In this document: piece by piece, positions 1 through 10,435 of the stretch
Numbering within the stretch: position 1 is the first letter of the stretch
Layout: each line of letters opens with the position of its first letter
Source: Gnetum montanum
Lineage: Eukaryota; Streptophyta; Gnetopsida; Gnetales; Gnetaceae
Length of the DNA: 64,000 nt
Assembly (NCBI GenBank): GCA_015680685.1
Contig: MNCI01002986.1
Location: 168,440-232,439 of the forward strand
Direction: 5' to 3'
The notes under the pieces: generated by a model
What the model saw: only the letters and a program-made list of their open reading frames with translations
What the model was told of the DNA's origin: nothing
Databases searched by the model: none
Program-made: the position numbers and the translations under genes

Positions 1-660
1 CCCGCTTGTACAAGTGCTTGTGGTCCTTCTCCTTCTGCCCGCATTCTTGCACGCTTGTATAATAATCCCTCCAATCCCGGCTTTTCTGGGCTAGGAGTTC
101 TATCTGCATTCGCTATTCGACTAACGCCTGACTGGTCTGTATGCTATTTTTGATGGCTGTCCAATACCGGGAGTAATCAACAATAGCGGTACGCCAGTCT
201 TCATCCCCTGACGCTCGCACCTGTAGGAAGTCACACTGCGATTTTAAGTCTCCGACCTCTTTGGTTAGAGACTTAACCCTCTGCTTTGACTTCTACAACC
301 TTTTCCATAGATTTTCATTTACGCCCCTACTCTCCCATAAGGAGCATGTCGAGCGTAACACACATTTACGCATTTCCTCATAAATGTGACGTGGCACGGC
401 TGCTTCATTAGATGATGGCTCCACTGTGTCAAAATCAATGGGCTTAGTGGGATCCCATCGGAGGCGAGCTCCTAACAGAAACAATCATCAGTGTTGGTGA
501 CACATTACCATTATGTAATATCACAAACTGACTACAACCATAATGTACCCACTCCTTCAGCCAATTCTGGAAAGCTTCGCTCCTCTTCACCTTCTCACTT
601 ATGGGAGGGCCGTCTGAGGGGACGCCAAAGAGGTCCACGAAGAGCTAAGCGTCGATGTTA
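1..660 (-). pseudogene. Decayed coding pieces downstream of the HAD-like gene, with a probable coiled coil
   Basis: On the minus strand, the frame of exon 4 continues past its TAG (690-692) through a second TAG near 636 and then stays open over roughly 520-635 (LFVDLFGVPSDGPP, then a charged helix). After an acceptor-like TTTCTGTTAG near 482, another frame runs to base 1 and beyond the window. It reads ARLRWDPTKPIDFDTVEP and then heptad-rich, charged sequence (VKSLTKEVGDLKSQ), interrupted only by two TAG codons near 297 and 108. All four TAGs could come from CAG by one C-to-T change. This may be the C-terminal half of the HAD-like protein, in which case the whole gene is a pseudogene, or a separate decayed gene. 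No database-recognisable domain is visible to me. Confidence 0.35.
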
Positions 661-689
661 AAGCTTACATGCACCTTATGTACGTGCGT

Positions 690-2261
690 CTAGAAATGCT
701 CGGCCTTTTCGTTGAAGGAGTTGACCAGGGTTAGCATTTCACTGGTGGGGACATCAGGAGTCGCAACCAAAAACAGGTGCATTAGCCCTGCTGCCCGGAT
801 CTTACTGGTCACCGCGACTGGGGCCGCCGAGTGGCTGAGCCAGCGTTGTGTGTCCTTGATGTCACCGTAGCGGAAGAGGACAGTGTTCGCCTCGAGGCCG
901 GAAATCGTAAGGGTAATCTCCCGAGATTCCCTAACTGCACAACGTGAAGCACAAATTAACCAAAGCTCTATTACGTAATGCCTACACTTTACAATTACAT
1001 TACGCAATAACCAACTATACAACAGCTTTACTGGGGCCAAATGGTAATGGAAATGGCGGGAGTTCCCTCTGCACGTCCTCGACGGTAAGGGGCGAATCCA
1101 AGGTCCAGTCATCGTGCAGCCACCCGAGTCGTTGGCAATTCTCAAAAGCCCTAGCATAATGGGTGGGGTACTCATGCATGTCAAAGCCAATCTGCTCTAT
1201 GACACCAGTGCGCATGTTGCTAGTTGTGGTAAACGCCGTTATCGCCGTTTCGGCCCATGATAACACATCCCCATCTCCAACTAGCCTGTTGTCCTGAATA
1301 AAGAACCTGTACCATATAACATAGGCTTATTTTACATTTTGCTCCATTTCCCTTATATTTCACACCGACAACAGATATACAACAAAACAGAAACATAGAC
1401 AGTTACTAAAATTTGCTTACCCGCCTGTGTAGTACACCATGCCTTGTGGGTTCTGGAAATAGGTCGAGACATGGCGAGCCACGAATAGCGTGTTATATGC
1501 ATGATAACAGCTGAATCGGGTCATTTCCCAGATCCAGTTTAAGCTCCGCAAGCCCCGGGCCCTAAGTTCTCGGTCCTCGGGATGGCCTGTATCGATGGCC
1601 CCGTCTGTCAAGAAGGCCAGAATCCCTTCCGCAGAACCTGCCAGCAGGTGCTCCAACAGGGCACCGGCGATGTCATCAGACAAATCAGACCACACGATGA
1701 TGCTGAAGTTGCGCAGCAAGAACTGCAGAAACTCCAGCGCACCCTGTTGAAACCATATTACCTTCCCTTGCAACCGCGTGTGCGGGGGAGGGACATTGGG
1801 GACGATGGAGTTTATACAACACAAAACCCCCACGATATCCAACACAATCAGAGTGGGCTTTAGCGCAACGCTGTACAGAAAACCCAATATATACATCAAC
1901 ACCTGCATTTACATTTGCACGACTAATCTAGAAAACTTATACATTACACCTAGTTATCCAGGCTGAAATCGCCCAAACCCTTGCAATAACGCAAGGTTCG
2001 TCCCTGACAACGACGGTAGACGCAACCCCATTAAACCCTCGCATTAACCCGAGGTCTGCAATTTTGACATCCACATTCACGCAAAAGACATTACGAAAAT
2101 TAGACATTAAGAACAAACATAAGCATATGAAGAATAGCCTACCGGTTCAAAGGCGTAGGGTCACAAACATCGACTAGCGCCTGGGAAACACGATTTAGAT
2201 TTTCTTGCACTTCATCAATTTTGGCCAGTTTTGCGTTTTTCCTCTTGATCTTCAGTGCCAT
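690..2261 (-). CDS. Four-exon gene with a degenerate FCP1/NLI-type HAD phosphatase-like domain
   Basis: Proposed exons on the minus strand are 2261-2143, 1870-1421, 1306-1032 and 934-690. All three introns (272, 114 and 97 bp) are GT-AG, with donors GTAGGC, GTAAGC and GTAAAG, and the phases (2, 2, 1) close into one frame of 362 residues ending in TAG. Exon 1 encodes a basic start, MALKIKRKNAKLAK. Exon 2 has a HAD-like core: a hydrophobic strand then LDIVGVL at residues 50-56 where a phosphatase has DxDGTL, a linker, LEFLQFLLRNFSIIVWSD at 85-102 like the FCP1 helix and VWS/T motif, and NTLFVARHVS at 166-175 where FCP1 proteins have TLLIDDSP. Of the catalytic acids only the first Asp (D51) remains, so I infer a pseudo-phosphatase, probably inactive. 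The rest (191-362) I do not recognise. Start choice: first ATG after stops, good frame into the donor. The TAG at 690 may itself be a decayed CAG (see 1-660). Antisense to the adjacent Tat-like pol. Confidence 0.62.
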
Positions 2262-2673
2262 TGCTACAACTTTAGAATCTTCCACAACTTAACACTTGCA
2301 AATCTTCGCAAGATTACATGCTCTAACTTTCTGCTCTTCCTTCTCTCAGCAACAGTCACGAGTTCTAATTCTCGAATTCACAATAACCTATCCTCATCAA
2401 AAAACTGCTTACTTATACGCGAGGATCACCGACTTGATATTCGGTTTCAGCGGGACCTTCCTAAAATGGAACCCGAAAATCCGGATATTAATGCGATCGA
2501 TATCGCACGCGCCACTATCCGAAATGACATTAAACTACCACATCTTATCGCCTCGTAATCGGGTTACATTGATTACAGCTTGTCTAAAATATTCAAAATT
2601 CAGTTAGCCTTCCACGTTCGGCGACATCACATCACTTGTCTCCTAATCATTTACGCACTTGGCGTTTTTGCAG
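2262..2673. other. Intergenic stretch between the HAD-like gene and the Tat-like pol
   Basis: The stretch would hold the 5' leader and promoter of the minus-strand HAD-like gene. I see no clear TATA box. On the plus strand it ends with a pyrimidine-rich run followed by CAG at 2671-2673, directly before the pol reading frame, which would make a good splice acceptor. No coding sequence is recognised. Confidence 0.4.
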
Positions 2674-5600
2674 GGCAGACGACAAATGGATGCAACAGTT
2701 TCAGCATCCCTAACATTGACGGGCCCATACGGGAAGGTAATTAGGCAGTTTGACTCCACGCTAGTAGACATTAACCCCCCTTTAGAAGGTGTAACTATAG
2801 CTGCGTCGGAGACGTCCCCAGAATGGCCAGAACAGTCGACGCGCACGCTAGACCTGGAGGCTGGGGACATAACCGAAGACCCCCTCAGAGAGGTCCCTAT
2901 CGTTACACATAAGGGTAAATCCGAAACGCTTGAAGTCAGCTCTCTGTTAGACCAAAAATGCACGATGCTATCAAACAGGTCCTGCAAGAAAACATTACTG
3001 TCTTTGCATGGTCATACGAGGATATGCCTGGACTAGATCCCAGGTTAATCCAGCATAACATTATCCTAGACCAGCAGGTTAAAGCAGTTAGGCAAAAGGC
3101 ACGAAAAATTAAGCCAGAGATCGCACTAGGTTAATCCAGCATAACATTATCCTAGACCAGCAGGTTAAAGAAGTTAGGCAAAAGGCACGCAAAATTAAGC
3201 CAGAGATCGCGCTACCCGTGCATGATGAAATCACCAAACTATACCAGGCTGGTTTCATCCGCGCGGTCGATTACTCGAACTGGATATCTAACATTGTAGT
3301 CGTCCCAAAAAAGACTGGAAGCATACGCATCTGCATAGACTTCCAGGATTTGAATAAGGCCACAATCAAGGATAACTTCCCGTTGCCGAGTATCGACCAG
3401 CTAGTGGATACAACAGCTGGGCATGCGCTTCTGTCCTTCATGGATGGCTTTTCAGGCTATAACCAGATTCGCATTAACCCATAACATCAATTGACCATGA
3501 CATTCATGACGCCCTGGGGCACCTTCTGCTATAGTATGATGCCTTTTGGTCTGAAGAACGCCAGAGCAACGTATCAACGAGCCATGACATACATATTCAG
3601 CGATTACCTCCTAGGAAGGCTGAATGATTATGTAGAAGACATCGTTGTTAAGTCTTTGAAGTCTGAGGATTATTTAGGGGACTTGGAGTTAGTCCTTAAA
3701 AGATGCTCGAAATACAAGCTCTGGCTTAATCCAAAGAAGTGCGTATTTGGAGTCAAAATCGGACGGTGTCGGAAACCGGCATACGAGTTGACCCTGATAA
3801 GATCAAAGCCATTGTCAAATTAACGCCTCCTACAGACCTCAAGCAATTATGCGGGTTACAGGGACACTTACAGTTTATATGCCGGTTCATTTCGAGGTTA
3901 ACCGACAAGTTACACCCTATGCAACACTTGCTGAAAAAAGGGGTTAACTTCGAGTGGATCGACGATTGCCAGCGTGCGTTTGACAGCCTAAAACAAGAAC
4001 TGCAACATTTACCGACGGTTTTCCCACCACAAAGGGATTTGCCATTTTACATTTACCTCGCAACTTCGGACGTAGCGTTAGCAGCGTTACTGTGTCAAAG
4101 GAGGAATGATGGATCAGAAGTGCCCATCTACTACTTGAGTCATGCTCTATGTGCGTACGAAACAAGGTACAATGACGTCGAGCGTAGTTGCCTAGCATTA
4201 GTTTTTACGCTTAAGAAATGTAGGCATTATCTTTTCCGTAGCAAGGTCAACGTCATCTGTAAAAACAACATTCTTAGAGTCATTACGCATAGCTTATATG
4301 AGAGTAGTAAAATAGCTCACTGGAAGGCTATCACGGCAGAATTCAATCTACACTATATTGGCCAATCATCTACGAAAGGTCAAGCAATAGCTGACCAGTT
4401 AATAACTTCACCGATTGATAATCAAGCGACTATAGAGCCAGAGTTCCCTGACGAACATGTACATAGTTTAAGCCCTGTCTTGACAGGCCTCGAAGCAACG
4501 TTGTATTTTGACGGAGCTTCAACCGCTAGAGGTGGCAGTGTTGCCACTGTTATCACGCTATCGCCTGAGGATGTGCGTCTACACGCTTATTGCTTGACCT
4601 TCCCCTATACGAACAATGTGGTAGAGTACGAGGGGCTCTTCAGGGGATTACTAACTGCCGGTGAACTCGATGTTCAACACCTAGCAATTAGGGGTGATTT
4701 GATGCTTGTCATAAATCAAATCATAGGAGTCTACACCTGCAAGGCTGTGCATTTGCAGCCCTACTGCGAAACGGCTAAATATCTTCTGAAATGATTCACG
4801 ACCATCGATGCCCAGCACATGCCATGCATGGATAACACACTGGCCGACGCACTGGCAACACTGGCTTTGAACGTGCCTGCACATATTTTTGACACCTGCC
4901 CTGCATTGATTACCGACTGCACATATCCTATCATTCGGACGGTGCAAATCTCCTCTCTTCTCGAGGAAAGCACGCCTGAATGGTACGACGACATTAAAGC
5001 TTACCTTTTACAGGGCGAGCTACCGTCTGCATTAACACACGCACAAAAAGACGCAATCCATAAGCGGGCTAAGCAATACGTCATCATCGGAGACATCACT
5101 CTCTGTAGACGCTCCTTTGATGGCATGCTGCTGACTTGCGTTAACAAAGACCAAGCACAGCATATAGTCGATGAAGTTCACGAGGGACTGTTTAGTGGCC
5201 ACGTAGCACCATGGGCTATGGCCCTAAAAATCCGTCGCTTAGGATACTACTAGCCACGCATGGAAAAAGATTACTTGACGAAGGTTAAAACCTGTGACAC
5301 GTGTCAGTGTCACGCAAATCTTATACACGTGTCACCCATAGAATTACATACATGGCCATTTCAGCGATGGGGATTAGACATTATAGGCCCCATCATGCCG
5401 AAATCTTCCGCAAGTCATAGCTTCATCATTACCGCTACTAAGTATTTTACAAAGTGGGTAGAGGCTGTTCCCCTGCGAAAGATCACATCTCAGCAGATTT
5501 GCCATTTTATACTGGACAATATAGTAACTAGATTTGGTCTCCCGATGACTATTGTGACCGACAATGGGCCATAGTTTAGTAGCACGGAAACTAAATCCTT

Positions 5601-6210
5601 CTGTGATAACCTGGGCATCAGACAATCTTTTTCTTCCCCTTATTACCTGCAATCGATTGGTCAAGCTGAAGCAACGAACAAAGTAATCATCAATCTGCTC
5701 AAGAAAATTCTCGATGGCAACAAAAGGCGGTGGCATGAACAGATCCTCTATGTGCTATGGGCGTATCATACTACGTGTAGGACAGCTACGGGTAGTACGC
5801 ACTATAGCTTGGTTTATGGGTCTGAAGTAGTGCTGCCTCTCAAGTTGCAAATCCCTTCTCTGAGAATGGTCCTCTCCGCGGTTATAAATGAAGCTCAACA
5901 CACCGAGTCTTGAATCGCAGATCTGGATTCAGTGGAAGAGAAGCGGATACAGGCTCTTGACACGATTGAAAGATATCAAGACAAACAACGACAGAAACAT
6001 TACCACAACCTTCAACAGTGCCTGATTAAGAAAGGAGATCTTGTTCTTAAGGCCGTGCGTGAACTAGTGGGTAAGTTCTCTGCAAACTAGGAAGGCCCTT
6101 TCTTGGTGGTCAACGTGTACAGCAACGACGCATTCAAGTTAGCAAACGTCAACGGCAATGAATTAGCAAATCCTGTAAATCATGTGTACTTGAAGCGGTA
6201 TTACATTTAA
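2674..6210 (+). pseudogene. Broken Tat-like pol (RT, RNase H, aRNase H, integrase)
   Basis: The region reads as a pol polyprotein with several breaks. The RT approach carries TVFAWSYEDMPGLDP near 3000. RT follows at 3218-3823, with NIVVVPKKTG, LSFMDGFSGYNQIRI and a mutated catalytic box YVED in place of YVDD. The Ty3-type RNase H follows (DVALAALLCQR, near 4070). A second RNase H starts at LYFDGAST (near 4500) and is the extra archaeal-type domain typical of Tat elements. Integrase has an HHCC-type start around 5180-5310 (CDTCQC), GLDIIGP, and TDNGP at 5560-5574. Frameshifts occur at an 86-bp duplication (3043-3214) and near 3750. In-frame stops lie at about 3482, 4791, 5251, 5572, 5911 and 6088; several replace expected Trp, Gln or Arg codons and fit C-to-T decay on either strand. 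The element cannot make its own pol. Confidence 0.88.
3043..3214 (+). repeat. 86-bp direct tandem duplication inside RT
   Basis: Bases 3043-3128 are repeated at 3129-3214 with few differences (for example AAAGCAGTT against AAAGAAGTT). Because 86 is not a multiple of three, the duplication shifts the reading frame just upstream of the RT fingers. The near identity suggests it is younger than most of the point decay in this element. Confidence 0.9.
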
Positions 6211-6247
6211 TAGCATCTACGGTGTCAACAGCAGGTATGGCAATACT

Positions 6248-6810
6248 CGTCCGCTACGACGTTAAACTGGCGTCGGTCATCTGCTACGACGTTAAACTGG
6301 CGTCGGTCGTCCGCTACGACGTAAAACTGACACCAAACGTCCACTACGACGTTAAACTGGCACTGACTGTCCGTCACAATGTAAAACTGGAATCCCTTGC
6401 ACGCATCCGCCACGACGCTAAACTGGCAATGTTCGTCCTCTATGATGATAAACTGGCAAGTTGTAACCGTCCGCTACGACGTAAAATTGGCAATGTTGTA
6501 CAGGTCCGCCAAGACGAAAAACTGGCATCTTTTGCACGCGTCCGCCACGACGCTAAACTGGCACAGGTAAGCAGTCATCTGCTGAGACGTAAAACCAGCA
6601 CAGCTTTGTCCCTGGGTCATGACACGAAACTGACATCCACAGCACGGTCTGCTAAGACCATAAATCAGATACACCACCGTCCGCTATGACGTAAAACTAG
6701 CATTTCTCGGTCTTCTTGGACTTTAAACTAGAACCATGGTCTGCTGAGACTTAAAACCAGTAATGGCAGTCTACCAGGACTTAAAACTGGGACTTACAGA
6801 CTGCTGCCAT
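6248..6810 (+). repeat. 30-bp minisatellite downstream of integrase
   Basis: The first five units start at 6248, 6278, 6308, 6338 and 6368, exactly 30 bp apart. Each contains a core like TACGACGTTAAACTGGC. Further copies continue to about 6810 with added spacers and growing divergence (cores such as GAGACTTAAAACCAG). The 30-bp period keeps a frame open at 6222-6689 encoding decapeptide-like repeats (YDVKLASV). Tandem arrays in the region between integrase and the 3' LTR are a known feature of Tat-lineage elements, so a non-coding role is more likely than a protein. Confidence 0.9.
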
Positions 6811-8454
6811 GTAAATTAAGTGAGTGTGATCATATCTGTACAGCTGCACAACCAATGGGGTGGGATACTGGGACAGTCCCAGCGTCGCCACCCCACTGGC
6901 ATCCTACTGATTCCTCAGACAAGCTAAGAGGCATCTTACTGATCCCTCGGATATGCCGTCGCTGTGCCCACTGCAGTGGTAGTACCTCTGAGAGTTTAGT
7001 CTCGCCAGCTGGAGCCCCGACGAAATCTTCGTCGACAATGACCTCGGCGACCTCGGCCAATCATCGCTATCGGACGCTGGCTTTGCAAATTCATCTAGCT
7101 GGTTCCTTGTACAACCAGTTAGCTGCACTGTGTCTGATGCCTTTTGGCGAAGGTATGCTGGGCCAATCTTCAGGATTGGCGGCTCCGCTCGCATGCTCCG
7201 ACTCCTTCTCTACGGCCCAATCGCTCTATCTCGCATCAAACGGCGCTCATTTTGACAACCTCGCCTCTTGTTCACATGAGCAATGGTGTCCTCTGCTTTC
7301 TTTTGTAGTTGCAGTTTACTTGCCTTGGAGGATGTCGTTCAAAGGTGTGTCCATCTGAGTGGTGAAGTACAACAACGTGTTGAAATGGCTGCTCAAGTTT
7401 GCCCGACCACTTAGATCTACATGCCTATACCTCTCACAATCCTACCCTTAGCTCTTATTTCCCTTCGTCCCCACCACCCGCTTCCCATACGTAAAAGCTA
7501 CATACGCAAGTATCCATTTTCCGCACTCACGCTAGCAGACATATCGTAGAAGTGATGCGCCATGCTCCTTTTGCATGCATTCCTGCTGCAATCAGTGACA
7601 GAGAGATCTCAGGCTGACGCGCTACGCTCGTCTGAAAGCATTCCTTTTGACATCAGTGTGCATACGTTTCTGTGCATTCAGTAAGCGTATTCCATGCTCC
7701 TACCATCCTGACCTACGTTACGTCTTCCCCGAACCTGTTTCCCACCATGTCATTCTATCTCCCATTCCCTCTAGCTTTGCTCTTCCATGTTGGCAGGGCA
7801 ATCCTTGAGTAGCCATGGATGGATGTTGTTCTTGCTTCTACCAATCCGGTGTTTCATATTCTTTGTCGACATCTTTCGGGTAAGCCCTCCAACCGTCAAC
7901 AAAGAGGGGCCATTGAAACACCGTAAAAAATTGCGAGTTGGCCTCAGGCAAAGATTCGCAATTCAAGCAAGGGCGCATGTTAGAATTCCAGAAGGGAGAC
8001 TAAGACAGAGCAACATCAAGGGGCGCATAGCATCGAGTCCTCGACTTCTTGTGCAGATTCCTAATCTTTCTATGCTTTTTCTATTTACGCTATATCACGC
8101 AACGAAACGTAATGGCGCTTAGCATGATTTTGCCTAAACATAGTCCGGCATCAGAAGGATAGTTGCCTCGGCATAGGGAGAAGCTTAAGCAGCGCGATAT
8201 GCGACTCCTTGTGTATTTTGCTAAGTCTTTTTGTTCAAGGCCAAGTTTACGCTTTGTTACGCACGGCAGCATAATAAGCTCCAGAACAATCAAAGGCAAA
8301 GTCTAAGAAAGTGCGACTGCTCATCATACACTCATAACGCAACGCAGCATGTCACAGTGTATTGCGTCGCCAAGCTGAACATTGTTTATGCTTCACTACG
8401 CGCAGCTACGTAGAAAAGCGTAAAAAAGCTTGAATCCATTGTTTCAATGTTATG

Positions 8455-8492
8455 TTACGCTCATACACACAACACAGCGTGAATGAGCGTAA
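8455..8492. other. Inverted repeat upstream of the LTR TATA box
   Basis: TTACGCTCAT (8455-8464) is exactly complementary to ATGAGCGTAA (8483-8492), with an 18-base loop. Related TTACG and CGTAA words are frequent in the surrounding 700 bases. It lies about 180 bases upstream of the TATA box at 8674, so a regulatory role is possible but untested. Confidence 0.6.
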
Positions 8493-8673
8493 TATAACCC
8501 AAAGACAGTTGAGACATGCCCGACGAACAACTCTTCTTCGCACGCACAATACACGAACGAGCATATTGTGCGTAGACATGAAGTTTGACGTAAAAATGGT
8601 CAAACCAACAGTGCCTGAAACACTCGGGACACACGTCATCAGGGTTGCACCTTTTCCATAGAGCGTCGCAGCC

Positions 8674-8681
8674 TATAAATA
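8674..8681 (+). promoter_or_regulatory. TATA box of the Tat-like LTR
   Basis: TATAAATA sits in a locally GC-richer stretch (CCTATAAATACCCC), the usual form of a plant LTR promoter. Transcription would start some 25-35 bases downstream. Confidence 0.55.
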
Positions 8682-9366
8682 CCCCAGTTGACAAAGATAC
8701 AAGGGTTGGAAAATTAGAGAAGCAAAGGCATTTTTCTGAGCACTGGAGCACTTATCACCTTTGAGCAAAGATACAGAGAGCAGCGCTTTGGCAATTGTTG
8801 ACAGCATCACCTTACAGCAGAAACAGAGCACAGTTCACTTTGAGCACCGGTGACAGGAGTAATCGTTCTACTGGGAAGACTCTATTGGTCAGAAACAGTT
8901 GATCAGTAGACGTCAGATCTTGACCTTCCTTGCATCCTGACTTTACCCCTCAAGGTAGATCAGACTTCTGTCTGGACAGCTTTCTTATTGTTTTGTGCTT
9001 GCTTTACATCCGGTAATCGGGGTCTCCCCAGTGTAACGAGATATACAGGATATACATTTCTCAAGTCAAAGCGTAGATCTTGAAACTACGTGTTTCTCTT
9101 ATGTTAGCCTCCTCTTATTGTGTTTAACGTTATCATCGTTGCAATTCATCTACATCGTTTTCCCCTCATTTTGCGATTCCTTAAATCAGATTGTTTCACG
9201 AGATATTTATCGGTTTACTGATTAGTAAGTTTCTGTCTGATCGACAAGACCGTTCAGGGCGCCGCGGATTCGTTTTTCCAGCATAGCCCTCGCGTAGATC
9301 CGTGGTTAGAACTGTGTGCACAGAATTTGTCCGGTATTTTCCAGCTGTCGACGTTTTCTGTCGTTA

Positions 9367-10294
9367 CATCGTCCCCTGCGATGTCACGTATGCGATATCG
9401 CGGTCTGCTGCCAAATCTATAAATAAGAGGTGGCACTCCCCTTATTCCTCATCCTAGGATTAAAGTAGGGAAACTCTGGCAGATTGATCACTCCAAAGAT
9501 AGAATATTTTCCATGTGCTTGCAGTAGGAGTCCCCAAGTGAACGGATCTTTATTCGAGGAACTTTGTACCTGAACGCAAGTTGTGTATGGCAATAAAGAC
9601 GATCTTTGTGGATAAACCTTGCAGTGCATGGAATAGGATTTATTATTTGTTATTTATTACATGTTATTTCCTACCTATTATTTATTACCTGCAGTAGCAC
9701 GGCATGAGTACGACTTGATTACAAGCATTGATGAATGTGTATAGCTAATCAAGGAATCGGCTGCTCATCGTGATTAGCTTCTCTCCCCCTCAACTCCTAG
9801 AATGCGGGATAAGTACGACTTGGTTATGAGCATTCAAGGATGTGTATAGATAGCCAAGGAACGAATTCTTATCACATTTAGGCTAGTTAAGTGCCTCAGT
9901 ACGAACACTTCGAGCACGTGCGTTACGCATGGTGATCCCAGTAATGATTAGCATTTGGTAGCTACGGTTGCATAGTTTAAGGTGTGTACGGTAAGTGGGA
10001 ACGGATGCTGACGCTAGTTAATTTAGACTTAGTCATTAGTTAGAGTTAGTTAGTTTCTCAACCCTTCACCTCAATAGCATAGGAGAAAAACCAGAAAAGA
10101 CTATAAAAATCATATACCTTGGACTTACTTAACCATACATTGTGACAACTACAAGTAAGTCTGGGAAGACAACGAATCATTAACCCCAAGTGTTCCATGG
10201 GGCGGGTAGGCATTTAGTTTGCGGAGTTCGACCGGATCACGTGTGCTACGCTCGTTTCGTATGGTTGAGTGTAGGGGTACCTTGCCACTCATCA
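9367..10294 (+). repeat. B1 5' LTR, truncated at its left end
   Basis: It matches the B1 3' LTR (15665-16385) from CATCGTCCCCTGCGATGTC onward and ends in GCCACTCATCA. It contains a TATA box (TATAAATA, 9418-9425) preceded by GCGATATCGCGG. Bases 9250-9366 have no counterpart in the other LTRs. Confidence 0.85.
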
Positions 10295-10295
10295 T

Positions 10296-10313
10296 TGGTG
10301 CCATTGTCAGGGA
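10296..10313 (+). other. B1 primer binding site, tRNA-Asp type
   Basis: TGGTGCCATTGTCAGGGA begins one base after the LTR end. The complement of the 3' end of plant tRNA-Asp is TGGCGCCGTTGCCGGGGA, and all differences are C-to-T or G-to-A. Confidence 0.85.
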
Positions 10314-10435
10314 CTAAGTGTTTGTGCGCCATATAGAACATAAGTATATCATTCACATCGTTGTGAGCCTTAACGAACCTTCAGGTTAATCAAAAGAGAA
10401 AATTTTATAACGGTAAAATTAGCACACCGATAACA

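Larger units (their letters stand above)
2674..9243 (+). mobile_element. Tat-like Ty3/gypsy LTR retrotransposon, 5' part missing or displaced
   Basis: The body holds a pol region (2674-6210), a 30-bp minisatellite (6248 to about 6810) and a long LTR-like stretch with a TATA box at 8674. The order RT, RNase H, second RNase H, integrase is that of the plant Tat/Ogre/Retand group of Ty3/gypsy elements, in which tandem repeats downstream of integrase are also known. Gag and protease are not found upstream; the minus-strand HAD-like gene sits there instead. The 5' LTR is outside the window or absent, so neither limit is certain. The right limit is placed where element B1 or intervening sequence begins. 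Confidence 0.7.
6820..9243 (+). repeat. Long LTR-like region of the Tat-like element
   Basis: No second copy lies in the window, so LTR status is inferred. It follows the integrase and tandem array, has no convincing gene, and holds a TATA box (TATAAATA, 8674-8681) followed by several hundred bases like R-U5 sequence. A frame at 6855-7358 is open, but its composition does not look like a protein I know. The left end is not fixed. On the right, GGCGCCGCGG at about 9260 resembles part of a tRNA-Asp primer site, which could mean this is the 5' LTR of a tandem or recombined copy rather than a 3' LTR. Confidence 0.45.

Noticed and set aside
1582-1863. Plus-strand open frame opposite the HAD-like exon
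   Set aside because: It is the shadow of exon 2 of the minus-strand gene and has no family resemblance.
6855-7358. Open plus-strand frame of 167 codons in the Tat LTR-like region
   Set aside because: No domain, overlapping open frames on the other strand (6830-7194), and composition follows local base content; likely chance.
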